Both the position numbers and the translations under genes were made by a program. The notes beneath the pieces are model-generated. The model was not told where the DNA came from. It ran no database searches and saw only the letters and a program-made list of their open reading frames with translations. This document shows, piece after piece, positions 18,962 through 31,905 of a stretch of 64,000 nt of DNA. Source of the stretch: Utricularia gibba (taxonomy: Eukaryota; Streptophyta; Magnoliopsida; Lamiales; Lentibulariaceae); assembly GCA_002189035.1 (NCBI GenBank), contig CM007990.1:930001-994000 (forward strand), read 5' to 3'. Numbering within the stretch: the first letter of the stretch is position 1; each line of letters begins with the position of its first letter.

Positions 18962-21781
18962 TCAGGCAGAACTGATGTTCAAAGATGCTTTGATCTGGTT
19001 CACTGTGCTGCTGATCAGGTTGTTCACAGTCGCTACTGATTCATGGCTCATTCTTGCCGACGGCAGGCTACTCACAAGGATTTGGAACACTATAGTGGTC
19101 AGAGAGCCTGATGAGGAGGAGCTGGTGTTTGAGCTCGTGGATGCACCGTCTGCGCCGGTCCCGGGATCGTTCCCTGGCCGGCAATCGGAATAGATTGTGA
19201 ACCCTGACGGGAGTAAGGGGATGTAGGATGGGTCCTCCCCGCTCATGGCGATGTGAATCGCCTGCAAGTCCACAGGGCAGTAGACTACCAGAGAACCTGA
19301 TGAATCAATGCAGCTTTCTTGCAGAATCAGCATGCTGTTTTGGCTGGTGTTGTAGCCCTGTTGCATGCAAGACAGCAATCAGTACAGACAAGAAAAATGC
19401 AGTCTTTTTGCAATTAACTCAACAGCTTACTCTCAGGACTGAGATGCAGTTCCCTGGATGGGATCCATTGGGGATGTGAGCAATTTCTTCAACAGGGTTT
19501 TGGTTAGACAGAACATCCCACTACCAGAGACATCAGAAATGAATGAATACAACAGTTCACAATCGGAAAGACAGCTATGGCTGCTCACCTGAGGCCGGCA
19601 TCTCTCATCCCTCAAGAAATTGAAGACATTCAATGGGGAAACCGGAAGCCATATTGTTGCTGAGGCACTGATGATGACTCCATTCCGCTGGCCGGGTTCG
19701 GTGCTCCGGTGCACCGTGGTTCGGACTTCGAAATCTTGGGTAGCCGAGAGTGTGTTCAGCTGATGGCCATTAGAGGGATTGATGCTTGAGCAGAAATAGC
19801 TCACCATCCTCTGAGCTAACTTCATCATGCTTCTTTTTCCTTCTGATCTTGCAAAAGGACACACAATTCTCCATCAAAATCACTCCTTTTTCTTCATTCA
19901 AATGTGAGTGATTGTATTACGTTTACCTCCTCCAAACTCCCGAGGAGAACTCCCACTGATCATCAAAGAAAATCTCTCACACACTCTCTGCAGAGATGCT
20001 ATCCATCTTTCTGCTCCAAAGGCAAATCCACTGTGTATAATCTCTGTACAGAGCTGATGGATAGGTGCTTTGTCTTCAATTTCCCAATGTTCCACCCATG
20101 TAACCTGATAAAAACAAAGCGTTAGCAGAATGTAGCTACAGCACAATCCAGAAGAGGAAAAACAAGTGATTTCTGCCTGAAACCTTGGAGTAACCATTCT
20201 GTGTGTCTTGTATCAGACAACCAGAAGGAAGCCTGTGAGCTTTGCATGGAGAAGAGAAGTGGGATTCTTGCTGAGGGAGATCATAGGAAACATCAACAAT
20301 AGCCCACGAACCCGGTTCAATTTGCTGACAGAAACGCAGAAAGTAGACTTGTCTAGTGGGAACCAAGGCTGAAAGCAACTGAAGTTCTTCATACATCTGG
20401 GAACAGATTAGGGAATCAATTTGTGTTCAAAACTTGATTCAGATAAAGTTCTTGCTTCATTACCAACAACAATGTTCCACTCTGTCCAGATGATATCACT
20501 TCAACAGTCCTCGCCCTGGACACGATTGTAGGAAAAAGATCCACCCATTTGCCCTGCCAACAGAGGCACAAGATTATGATATCAAAGTTGCAGAAGGAGC
20601 TGCATTTTTTAGACAGGGAAGAAGAAAGCTAACCGCATCCATGAACATATCTACAAGAGCTAAACTGTTCATGATAACAACCCCAGAATCTCTGGAAGCT
20701 TCTACTCGAACATTGGGATTCTGGGGCCTCGAAAACAGTCCATGATAAGCTTCCAGATTGAGTATTTCCCTGCAATCTGAACTGGGCTTTACCCAAATCG
20801 GTTCATTGCTCTGCACCAATCTAATCAGCTCATCCAATGAGCTGGCAGCGTATTCAGCCATTATCGATTTATCGACATCGGAGAAACTCATCGGAGGAAA
20901 AGATAAATCTGTGATTCCACTGGATGAACTCCCCGGTAAAAGATCAAGGTCGAGAGACGGGCCGGGGACTCCATGGCCGCCGAAGCTGCCCATTGATAAA
21001 TCCAGGGAAGAAACGTGAATAGGCTGCATTGGTGGGAGCTGCGCGATTGGTCTTCCCATGTACTTGGCCGCGATGCTCGAAACTCTATCAAGCTACAAGA
21101 AACGACACCAGAAAGCTGTTAAGAGACGCATAGAAAAATGGAATCGAGAAGGGATCAGAGAACCTCTTGTTTCAACTGGGCGTTTTCAATACGCAGTTTT
21201 TGTTCGTCGAAGAAGGAATCCTCTGAAACTGGAGGACCGCCGCAAGTTGGGCAAATCACGTTTTTGAGGGCTTCACGAATCGCAATGTTTTCACATCTGA
21301 TCTTGTCGTTTTCGGCTCGAAGTGCGCAGTTATCTGCTCTTTCATGCTGCGCCTGTAAACAAATACAAAAATTCAGTCTTCGTCAGAAAAAAAAGGCGAC
21401 TTGTGTTTCTCTCTGTGAATCGGAGTCGTGCCTTCATCTGGGTTCTCCTATTTTGAAACCAGAATTTGATTTGACGTGGATGCAAACCAAGTTCTCTACT
21501 CAACAAATTCCTCGTTTTCTCATCTGGGTGGGGGCAATCCTTAAACATTCTAACCAAGAAATAGAAACCAGAAACAGAAGTATCAGTCTCATCCATTTCA
21601 ATGGGACCAGAAGACAGAAACAGTGCCATGACGATGCATGCAAACAGAAAACAAGAAGTTACCGTTCAAGCCGCTGGATTTGCTCCGCTGTGTGACGATG
21701 ATACCTCTTCTTCCTCCGGTGAGAATCAGAACCATCCTGGTGGTCCCCGCCGCTTGAGGCACCGCCGCCGCTGAACTCCAT
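18962..21781 (-). CDS. HD-Zip class IV homeodomain-START transcription factor, HDG11-like
   Basis: Ten exons, starting at 21781, 21549, 21352, 21092, 20553, 20396, 20104, 19842, 19520 and 19357, sum to 701 residues, normal for the class. The homeodomain spans exons 1-2: [20 protein letters not shown] to [13 protein letters not shown]. Next comes the zipper-loop-zipper region with [20 protein letters not shown] and [17 protein letters not shown]. The START domain includes [20 protein letters not shown], and the C-terminus has [20 protein letters not shown]. These factors bind L1 boxes and control epidermal and trichome fate; HDG11 is linked to drought tolerance. Intron 2 appears to use a GC donor. 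The exon 8 start is uncertain by a few codons because several AG acceptors lie close together. Confidence 0.93.
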
Positions 21782-22445
21782 AGCCACTACGAAGGAAAGG
21801 AGGGGATTCTTTCTCTCTTACTCTCTCACCAGAAAACTCCGAGCACACAATTAATAACACCCAGCAAGATTACCGCCCATTGATCCCCCCCAAACACAAG
21901 CCTTCTTCCCCAACTAAACTCCAAGACCCAGAAGATAAAAAGGGCAGCACCTTTATATGGTAAGACGATGGGAAACAGCAATAATTCGGGAGATTGTTAA
22001 GGCACCAACCAAGTTTTCATTTTTAGCAAGTGAAATGAAAGCGTCTCCAAAGCTCTAACCTCCCAACATTCAGAAACCCGTTTCTTTCCTTCTTTCTTTC
22101 AGAGACGAAACGAAACGCCTGTGGGAGGAAGAAGGTGAACGGGGCAGGCAATAAAGAAGTAGGAAGAGAGAAAATTGTGCGTCGTAGTGATAAAATTTTT
22201 CCTGCTCTACACTACACACTACTGCACCTATCTAATACTACTACTACGAAACAGGGTGACCAGAGCTGCACTTCTCTCGTCCAAATTGCTTCACTTCCGC
22301 TGCCCTTTCTTCTTCCTTCCTTCCTTCCTTCCTCTGCGTGTGGATTGGATGCACTTAAAAACTTACATGGCGCGTCCAACTGTGACTGGGCTGAAATCCT
22401 AACCGACGGATTTATGGCAGTCTGATCCCACGGTGACAGAAAAAA
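21782..22445. promoter_or_regulatory. 5' UTR and promoter-proximal region of the HD-Zip gene
   Basis: This lies directly upstream of the start codon on the minus strand. It is pyrimidine/purine-biased and contains a TTCC microsatellite. No TATA box stands out with confidence. Confidence 0.4.
22313..22333. repeat. TTCC tetranucleotide microsatellite
   Basis: Five consecutive TTCC units lie upstream of the HD-Zip gene. They encode nothing recognisable. Confidence 0.8.
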
Positions 22446-25400
22446 GGTACAGAATTAAAGACCAGATGCAACACAGGGAAGACACAGAGAAATTACTAAA
22501 ACTTTTTTTAATATACATTTTTTTGAATATTATTTTTTCACATATTATTATTATTATTACATAAATGCATATTTTTTTTATAAAAAAAAGTCAAATGAAT
22601 TTTATTAAAATATCATTTGATAATAAGATATTAGTATATTTAAATATAGTGTAATTAGGTATATATATACTTAATTATATATAATGTTTGATATTCGATA
22701 ATGAAATTTGAAGTATCATTATAAGAATGATATAGTTATATAAGATAAATATAAATATATTAGTTAATTAAATAGGGTATGTATGAAATTAGATATAAAT
22801 CCACGTCACCAATAGCCAAGAAGACGACTGTTGTTTGTGAAAAAACTGAAATATAAAATAGAAAATGAGAATAAATGTCATGAAGTCAATGCTATTTTTT
22901 AATTAAATAATAATAATAAAAAAGACAGGAGATGGCAATAAATAGACCCATGGGCCCACCTGACACACCCTTATTTACCCTTTTGGTTGGTATTTATTCT
23001 GAAATAAAAATAATATAAATAATAATAGTTTTGTAATAAAAGAGGAGGAGGGCAAAAAAGAGGACAGTCGCAATTAGTTATTCATGCAAATTATACACGT
23101 AGCATGGGGCCCGCTTTCCTCCGGCGAACACCACCACTTAATGCCTGTTCCCACCGCCGCCCGCCCGCCGGGATTTCCCACTCCGGCGGATAGGGCACGC
23201 TCCCATCTTTCAATCTAGCTCTGTATTTTTTATTGCATACATACACTCAATTCAACAAAACTATATGCTTAGAGAGCTTGCAATTTTGCATGAGAGCTTA
23301 ATCTTAACAATGGTGTTGTCAAAAACTCTTTTTGAATCTCGTTTTGAGCCTGTCATGTTGATAAAAAACCAATCATCTGATGAAGATTTCAGATTCGAAT
23401 GATGTACTTATGTTAACCTTTAGGATATGTTCGTCATTATAAGTACGACATAAATATTACGATATCTTATAAATCATTATCCATATTGTCAACAATATAC
23501 TATTTCGAACCCAATCACCCTTATAGAATTTCTACTCACATTCGAATTCTCATTTTGCTTGAGCTAGTGATGCATGGCTTGATGCCAATGATGCACCATA
23601 ATGTGATCAAAGGTTGAAAATAACTCCAAAAACCATTAGATAATAATGATGATGATGATGGTGAGATTAGTTTAGGATGTTGGTAATTAAATGGAGGTAT
23701 TTAATGTGGGGATCATAACTTAATCTTGATTAATTGCACCAACACACCAATCATGAATGCGCCAAGCCTTAAACTATGTGTATTTGTGCCACACATTCGC
23801 AGGGTTTAATTCCTCAGAACTTGCTAGGGTTTGTACTCATCCCCTACCCCCATAATATTAAATTCCACCATGTAGTAAAACAAATAACCTAAAATAATAT
23901 GTACATTTTTCCTATTAAATTCTGTTTGATTGATGTTGTTTTTAAGAATCTGATGACAAAAATAAAAATGAGAATTAGAAGTAGTTGTTTTATTTCTGTT
24001 TTTGTCTGATTTTTAATTACACTAAAAAATATTTTTTTTAATCAAAAATAGAAAATATTTTATGCAAAATTATTTTGATAAAAAAAGAAATAAAAAAAAC
24101 ACTCAAAAATTTTCCGAAACGGAGTTTTAATTCATTAACCAAAAATGACTTGATATTTTTCTACCACATTGCACAAATTGAAACACAATGCCTATATCGA
24201 TACATCAAATATGATTTTGATCATTTCAAATTTGTTTCCGGATTCGAATCGATACATAATCGGTTCGGTTTTAGACCCGATTCCGAAGGGTCGGGTTTAA
24301 TTAAGGAAAAAAATGTTTTTTTTTCAAAAAAAAAAGTAGGAAAAGTGATCGATATTGTGGGATTTTCCTTTGGGGCAGCCGTCGTTTCCATGATGCTATG
24401 CCCTAACCGCCAACTGAATAATATTATTACAAGGAGGGCGCTGACCACTTGCGAATTAATTTAATGTTCGATTTATTGTCTGGGCGCGATAGATTTTATC
24501 TATTCGTTGACTTTTGAAAATATCATCTTTCGACCCCGACACTTCTCTCTATTTGCTTTTTTTGTACCAGATATTTGCAAATATTCTGATTTCGGAATCC
24601 ACAAGTCCAATCATCATCAGGTACTGGATTGATTCATTTTAAAAAAAATATTTATCCGTACGTTTTTACATCACACGTGAAGGTGAAATATTTATATTGA
24701 AAATTATCATTTTTTATATATATTATCATAAGATATTGAATATGTTTTATATTTCTTTATGAAATTAAGTTTCGACCCCGTGATATCCCAAATATTCACA
24801 TTTGGACCAGAGGGCGAAAAAAATTGAAATTCAAGAAATTTAATAATTTACTAAAAAATCATAACATCTAAATTTCTAATTTTATTATAAAATAGTTAAA
24901 AACTGAATTATTCAAAAATTAAATAGAATCACTTTAAAAAAAATTATATACATATAGTTAAAAAAATTATACTTTTGAAAAGATAGTGCACAAATTTTTT
25001 AGAATACTTTTACGTATATTTCTGTTTCTACTTTTTAATTTTGCAATTAAAAATATGAAATATGAAATATTTTATAATTATTTTTTAAAATACTGAAATA
25101 CATTTATGAAACATATATTATTAATATTTAAATAAATAAACTCATTGGTTTGTATGGAGGTGAAGATGAAAGGGAAGGGGGTCCCTCTCCCTCCGGACGG
25201 CTTGAATGGGTGAAGTGAGGAAGATGGAGAGGAGTAAAAGTGGGTTGATGAAAAGAGAACATGGGAATGGCGCGACGCAGAGAAGAGTTAAGAGACAGAT
25301 GCTGGACCAGGTAATCAAATCAAAAGATGATAACCCATCAAAGCTAAGGGGTACAGTAGTTGCAGGGACCCCCAGCCTCTGTGCGAACTGGGTGTCCTTT

Positions 25401-26867
25401 TCAGACACTCGTATGTTGTTGGAATTCGTTATCTGAAATCGGAAAGGGGTGCGCCGGGTGGGTTCAGTTCAGGGAAAAAGTAACAACATGAGCAGGGCGG
25501 GCTGGTGGCCGGATCAGGTTTTGTTCGGCCCGGAGCGGTGGCGGGGCTTAGGGACTGGGCCCGCCCGCCTTTGGCGTGGACCAACACACTGTTGGAATCG
25601 GAAGCTATGAAGAAGGATTCATCGATGTAGTAGCTCTGGTACTCTTTCTTGAACGTGGAGCGCTTGCCAATGGACGGATATTTTGCGTTCGTTGGGTTCA
25701 GTTTTGTGGAATCGTGTTGAAGATGTCTGTGCTTTGGGGCTTGTTCTCTCGGCGATGGAGTCTCTCCGGGGGCGAAAAAAATCTCTACTTGGAATCTTGT
25801 TGATGCTGCCTGTGCTCTGGGCTTGCTTTGTTATGGGGGGTGGGAGATTCATCCGTTTTTGCTTAATCTTTTCGAAAAGAATCAAAATCGGCGATGGAAA
25901 CAGATGGCCCTTTTACTCTAGGGAGGGGAAAACAACAGTTTGTTTCTGGAATAATGCTGAAGATGCCTACTTTTGCGACATAATGATGAAGGAAGTGTGA
26001 TTCCCCTATGTTGCCAACATGTTTATGTATCTGGGAGTGGCTTGTCTCTACAAAAGTTGTTCCTTTGCCGGATACTTGATCATGCTTCTCTACAAGGCAT
26101 CAATGGCAGTAACCGGAGTTGCTACTGCAACTGCATCAGAGGGGGCTTCTTTATAACTGCATCATAGGATCCATCTACCCCTGGTACTGATGTAATGCTT
26201 GAGCCTGTTGCCTCATTGAACAAAGAACATGCTGCTGTTGAGAAGATCAAAGAGGCTCATATGTTAGTCCTCTCCTTAGTGAATTCTCAATACCGAAAAC
26301 ATGGTAAAAAAAAAGTTGCATTTACTTGTTAATTCACCTCATTTGATCTTAGACCTTCGATCAAGGCAGCCCTGATCCAGAGGAACTAAAGCAGCAACCA
26401 GAGCTCACTCATAATGCTGGGATTAAGTCCATTGATAAAAAGGCAAGCATGGGCTTTGACTAACAGTTGTCTGTAGTTCAAGTAACATCAAACAGTTTAT
26501 ATGCTAAGCTCTTAGAGTGTTCATGGCATCCATTTCGCTTGACTTTTTCTGTTAAAAAATAAAGTGGGCACCTTGACAAACTGAACTCTACTTCTGCTGC
26601 TATACTCTAGAGGTTGTAGTATTCTTCGTTGGGACTTAAAACGTTTTGATTGTCGCCCTCACGGTTTGGCCCTTTGGGAGCTCGGCTGCATTGACATGGA
26701 CAGAAGATCTTTCAAAATCAATGCAATAAATGTTGCTTCCAGAAGTTTTTTGGTGTGGAATGACGTGCGAGTTACTTGGGAATATAAAAGTCACCGCCAA
26801 GCTGCCTTTTTGGATCAGCCAGCCACCTTGCTTCCCTGTGTTGCTTCTGCCTTCCGGAGCTGAAAAA
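22446..26867. other. AT-rich intergenic DNA with unassigned coding-like patches near 25.6-26.5 kb
   Basis: From 22.5 to 25.1 kb the DNA is very AT-rich with long A and T runs and a short GAT microsatellite near 23645-23662. No transposon ends are clear. From about 25.5 to 26.5 kb the composition becomes more coding-like. For example, 26190-26263 can be read as VMLEPVASLNKEHAAVEKIK, but I could not join such pieces into a gene or name a family. The region just before 26868 is the GAD 5' flank. Confidence 0.4.
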
Positions 26868-28994
26868 ATGGTGGTCACGGCTACGAGTTCCGATTCCAAC
26901 CAGAATTTCAGCAGCCCTTTTGCTTCCAGATACGTCCGCTTTTCTCTCCCGAGGTACTTTTACTCCGATGAGTGATCGATCCCCTGGTTTTATCTCGGCG
27001 AACCTTCCATCGCTATGGTTGTGTTGCAGGTTCAAGATTCCGGAGGGGTCGATGCCGAAGGAGGCGGCGTATCAGATTGTGAACGATGAGTTGATGCTGG
27101 ATGGTAATCCTCGCCTGAATCTGGCTTCTTTTGTGACGACATGGATGGAGCCAGAGTGCGATAAGCTGATCATGGATTCCATTAACAAGAACTATGTTGA
27201 TATGGATGAGTACCCTGTCACCACTGAGCTCCAGGTCCCATCTCTGAATTCCCTCGCCACCTTCTTTTCTGTTAACTATAAGAATCCTTTGTCAGCTCAG
27301 TGGCTATGGCGTTTCTTGACTTGCAGAATCGATGTGTGAACATGATAGCCCATCTCTTCAACGCCCCTATCGGCGCGGAGGAGACGGCGGTGGGCGTCGG
27401 TACGGTCGGTTCATCGGAAGCCATAATGCTTGCTGGTCTTGCCTTCAAAAGGAAGTGGCAAGCAAAGAGGAAGGCAGCAGGGAAGCCTTTTGGCAAGCCA
27501 AACATTGTAACAGGAGCTAATGTGCAGGTGCCTCCCTCTCCTCATCCACCTTAGCTTGTTGACATGAAAAGAATGCATTTTCTCTGGAAATTAAAACCCA
27601 CACCACATTCCTTCCCTTCTGGTTCTCCCATTTCACCATTTCTGCAGGTTTGTTGGGAGAAATTTGCAAGATACTTTGAGGTGGAGCTGAAGGAGGTGAA
27701 GCTGAGGGAGGGATGCTATGTCCTGGATCCAGTCAAAGCAGTGGAAATGGTGGATGAGAACACCATATGCGTTGCAGCCATTCTGGGATCAACACTGACA
27801 GGGGAGTTTGAGGATGTGAAGCTTCTCAATGAACTGATATCCGAGAAAAACAAGGAAACAGGATGGGACACACCAATCCACGTGGATGCTGCTAGTGGAG
27901 GCTTCATCGCTCCATTTTTGTATCCAGAACTTGAATGGGATTTTCGACTGCAGTGGGTGAAAAGTATCAATGTTAGTGGCCATAAGTATGGCCTTGTCTA
28001 TGCTGGCATAGGGTGGGTGATATGGAGAAGCAAAGAGGACTTGCCTGAGGAGCTTGTCTTCCATATCAACTACCTTGGCTCTGATCAGCCTACTTTCACA
28101 CTCAACTTCTCCAAAGGTTAGTTACTCCACAATACTTGTTACTGCGGTTAAATTTGGAAATCTCATTTGATTAAAGGTTTTGGTTTCAGGTTCATCTCAG
28201 ATCATAGCTCAGTATTATCAATTCATCAGACTTGGTTTTGAGGTATGGAAACTCTTCTACTCATGCAGATTACTGCATCTCATGTTGCAAGCAGTTTGCT
28301 GTAAGAAACCTGATAACAGCATTTCAATACTAGGACTCCATGTCTTCTTAGCAAACACCGTCTAAGCAAGATATAACTGTTTGTTTGTGTGTTTCCCAAT
28401 GAAGGGATTTGGGACGATTGTCCCTTACAACACAAATGAAATACTGATTACAGTCTTTGTTCTGTGTTTCCACCTTTTGATCTCATGTTGTTTCTCCCTC
28501 TGGTGTCTGCAGGGGTACAGGAGCATAATGGAGAACTGCAGTGAGAACGCGAAGCTCCTGAAGGAAGGAATAGCAAGAACGGGTTGTTCAACATACTCTC
28601 CAAGGATATCGGAGTTCCACTGGTGGCCTTCTCACTCAAGAACACTTCCCATTTCACCGTCTTCCAAATCTCCGAGTCTCTGCGGCGATTCGGATGGATC
28701 GTTCCGGCGTACACGATGCCTCCGGACGCCCAACACATCGCCGTTCTCCGCGTAGTCATCAGGGAAGACTTCAGCCACGGCCTCGCCGAGAGGCTCGTCT
28801 CCGACATTGAGAAAGTTGTGAACGAGCTGCGCCTGCTGCCGCCACGAGCATCTGTTAAAACTTCCCATGTCGCTCTGGAGGATGTCGATGAAGCTGCGGC
28901 AGAAGAGAGGAAGAAGAAGGTGACCCAGACGCAGAGGGATATTTGCAGCTACTGGAGGAAGATTTCGGACAAGAAAGCTAGCGGTGTTTGCTAG
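26868..28994 (+). CDS. GAD: Glutamate decarboxylase (GAD) with an apparent one-base frame break in the last exon
   Basis: Six exons: 26868-26953, 27030-27234, 27327-27527, 27648-28116, 28190-28242, 28513-28994. They match plant GAD closely: [72 protein letters not shown] and [38 protein letters not shown] holds the PLP lysine. The enzyme converts glutamate to GABA in the cytosol. The tail [19 protein letters not shown], with its Trp, is the calmodulin-binding region typical of plant GAD. Exon lengths sum to 1496, not a multiple of three. At 28579-28586 the frame switches: KEGIARTG is in one frame and [16 protein letters not shown] in the next. One missing base in a G run would give 498 residues. 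This is either an assembly error or a damaged gene. Confidence 0.93.
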
Positions 28995-30733
28995 TCATTG
29001 CTTGTCTGATGGCACTCCTCATCAGAGTCTTCGTCTATCTCCAGACAATCACAGGAAATGACACAATAATAAGACATGATCCATAAGTTTCCCCAAACTA
29101 GTTTTCATTGAAAAAAAACATGGAATCACTTTCATTTGCCAATTATTGGTTTATAGTACAATATATTGGTTATTTTCTTTGAAAAAATCGTAACCGTATT
29201 GAAATTATAGTTCCATAAGTATACGTGAAGTTGAAATTAAAGTATACAAAAAAAATAGATTACATTAGAAAAGATTAGCACTATGTTTTGTATAATTGTA
29301 ATCATTACTTGTATCATAAATTGATCCCGTTTTGTTATTTAATCCTAATGTATCTTCTTCTTTTTTAAATCAAAACTTAAATTAATAATAAATCCATCTT
29401 AGACACTCATGTCATGGTGTAAGTCAAATACCATATTGAAATTAATGATTCATTGGATTAGAAAAGCATATGTGAAAGCTAAAATAAATAATAAATATGG
29501 ATCACATTAAAAAAACAGATCTAACAAATTATTAGTGATTTATAACTTATTAGATACTTAACTATTTCATATTAATTTATCGATGTAGGATTATTTGTTC
29601 TAATAAACATGACACATGCCCATATTAGAACATTACGATAGCAAGTTTAATCCCATATGCTTGTCATGCTTACCCAATCAAAATCCTCGATATAAAACTA
29701 TGATTGAAAACCATGTCTTAACCCCCAATTAATTAAAAATAATAATATAAAACATACATCCATGAAAAATAAAGAGATTTAATTATTTTTAAATGATAAT
29801 TAGCGGTCTAATCAAGCATCAAATCCAAACCCATACTTATTTTTCTTTTTTTGGTAATTTTTTTAATCATTTCATAATTTAATAGATAAATAAGGTACTT
29901 AGGAGGTTAGTTGGGCGTTACATTGATGCGGGCAAGTCGCGGGTCACGTCGAACTAATGATAACTAACTTTTAACTAACGCCCTCAAAAAAGACATCCCA
30001 CTATTTTTTAAATATTAATTGAATTAATTATTTCAATTCTCAAACAAATGAACAATTTTCATTTTTTTTAAACTAAGGTTTAATTTGATTTTTTTAATAA
30101 ATGAAGAATTAGAAGATTCTAGAACTTTTGATCTTTTTCATTATTTTTTTGTGAGTTAAGAAAAATAAAATAGGGAGCATTCTTCCATTTCAAAGTTATC
30201 AAATACCAAACACTATTTTTGCTTCTTGATGTTGGAAAAAAGAAAAGCACCAAGAGAGCAACCAATCAATTCAAGAACCAATTCCATGAGAAGAGTCCTT
30301 TGGATTGATTGCTTCATATTTACATGAATGAGAAGTAGAATGCGATTGCACAACAAAAAAGAATCTAGTGACTACGACGAACGAGATGATTTTGAGTAGT
30401 AGTTATTATTTTATGATATGATATACATATGAGAAAAATAATTATTTTAAATATTGATTTTTTGTGTTAGTATGTGAGATTAAGGGATAAACCGGGACGA
30501 AAAATGGATGAGAAAATGAGATGAAAATGAAGTAAGATACCAAAATGTGATGATAAAGATGAAGATAAGTTGCCCTCAATGTCACACCTCTTTCACATTC
30601 ATCAACTTTGTCTTCTTCTGCATATTGTTTTGTTTGATATGCAAATCTGGTTTGAGTTTTCATCATCTTCTGTGTTCATATCAAAACCCTCTTCAGATCT
30701 GATGAACTAGGGTTTCTTCAGATGTAGCTTTGC
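28995..30733. other. AT-rich intergenic DNA
   Basis: It contains the 3' flank of GAD and the upstream region of the MYB gene. It is AT-rich with short A/T runs. I see no gene; only weak and short inverted matches occur near 29905-29985. Confidence 0.5.
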
Positions 30734-31706
30734 ATGAGGGAGATGAGCAGCAGGGAGCACTGGCGGCCGGAGGAGGATGCCAAGCTGAGGCGACTGGTCG
30801 GCGCGTACGGAACTCACAACTGGAACGCCATGGCGGAGAGTCTCAAGGGAAGATCAGGTAGTTAACACAGAGGGGGTTGTTTGGGTTGCTGTGTAGGTAT
30901 TAATCCTTGGTTCAGGGAAGAGCTGCAGGCTGAGATGGTTCAATCAGCTGGACCCGAGGATAAACCGGAGCCCCTTCACGGCGGAGGAGGAAGAGAGGCT
31001 TCTGGCGTGCCACATGGTGCACGGAAACCGGTGGTCCATGATCGCGAGACACTTTCCGGGGCGAACAGATAACGCCATCAAGAACCAGTGGCATGTGATT
31101 ATGGCGAGAAAGAGGAGAAACATGGTGAGGAAGGAGGAGCAGAAAGCATCCAATATTTGCAGCACGCAGGAGGGCTCTCATCACCACAGACCTGCTACCC
31201 ACTTCACTATTCAGCTACACGATGACATCTTTTACAACAGGAACGTGGAGCAAGGTACTGAGTAACTATCTTCATTTTCTGGGTTGGAAACCAACTCCAT
31301 CCAGTGAGGGTTTTACAGAAAAAAACATGAACTCACTCCCCTTTGCCATAACAGAAAAACCATGAGCTCCTTGTTTCATATACTCAATTCACAGAGCTTT
31401 CGTGTTCTTTTCTTTGAAACAGTGTATCTTTCCTTGCCTCCGTTTCTCCCGAGAGCACCAGTTGTGGGATTTCCCTCGGCGGCACGAATGAGCCGCTGCT
31501 GTCGGCGAGGTTCTGCAGACTTTATGCAAGTTTCCGATGCGTTTGATGCAGATGCAAAGAGGGCAGGAGAGGTGGAGTTTTACGATTTTTTTCAAGGAAG
31601 AAGGGAGGTGGGGGGCACTGCTGGAGGAGCCGAGGGAAGCAAGATCAGTATTCCCTTTACAGATTTTTTACCACTTGGAAACTCTTCCTCTTACTACATC
31701 AAATGA
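30734..31706 (+). CDS. R2R3-MYB transcription factor, subgroup 21 (MYB52/54/56/105/117-like)
   Basis: Three exons (30734-30857, 30916-31254, 31423-31706) give 248 residues; a second in-frame Met at 30743 would give 245. R2 begins [20 protein letters not shown] and continues [21 protein letters not shown]3 begins [20 protein letters not shown] and ends [19 protein letters not shown]. The SREHW start and the [15 protein letters not shown] linker are typical of subgroup 21. Members regulate secondary wall formation, boundary formation and ABA or branching responses. The C-terminal third is poorly conserved, with a short aromatic patch [10 protein letters not shown]. Asn-Gln replaces the usual Asn-His in IKNQWHV, a conservative change. 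Introns are short and GT-AG. Confidence 0.9.
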
Positions 31707-31905
31707 AACAACAATCTCAAAATTTAAGGAAAAAAAAATGCACCAATACTAATATATGATTAGGGAGGTAAATATCCAAATTTTACTGACTTTCATGTTT
31801 TATATTTTATAAAAGACACTTCATGTGAGATTAGATAGATAAATATTCAAATTTTACGATTTTATGTTTTCGTCAAAACCATGAACGCGACCACTATGGA
31901 GTCAG

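Noticed and set aside
24075-24464. Open frame of 129 codons in the AT-rich desert
   Set aside because: Lys/Phe/Ile-rich composition from A/T runs, no motif and no splice partners; a chance frame.
29905-29985. Short inverted match GGGCGTTA / TAACGCCC
   Set aside because: Only 8 bp match and there are no flanking duplications; expected by chance.
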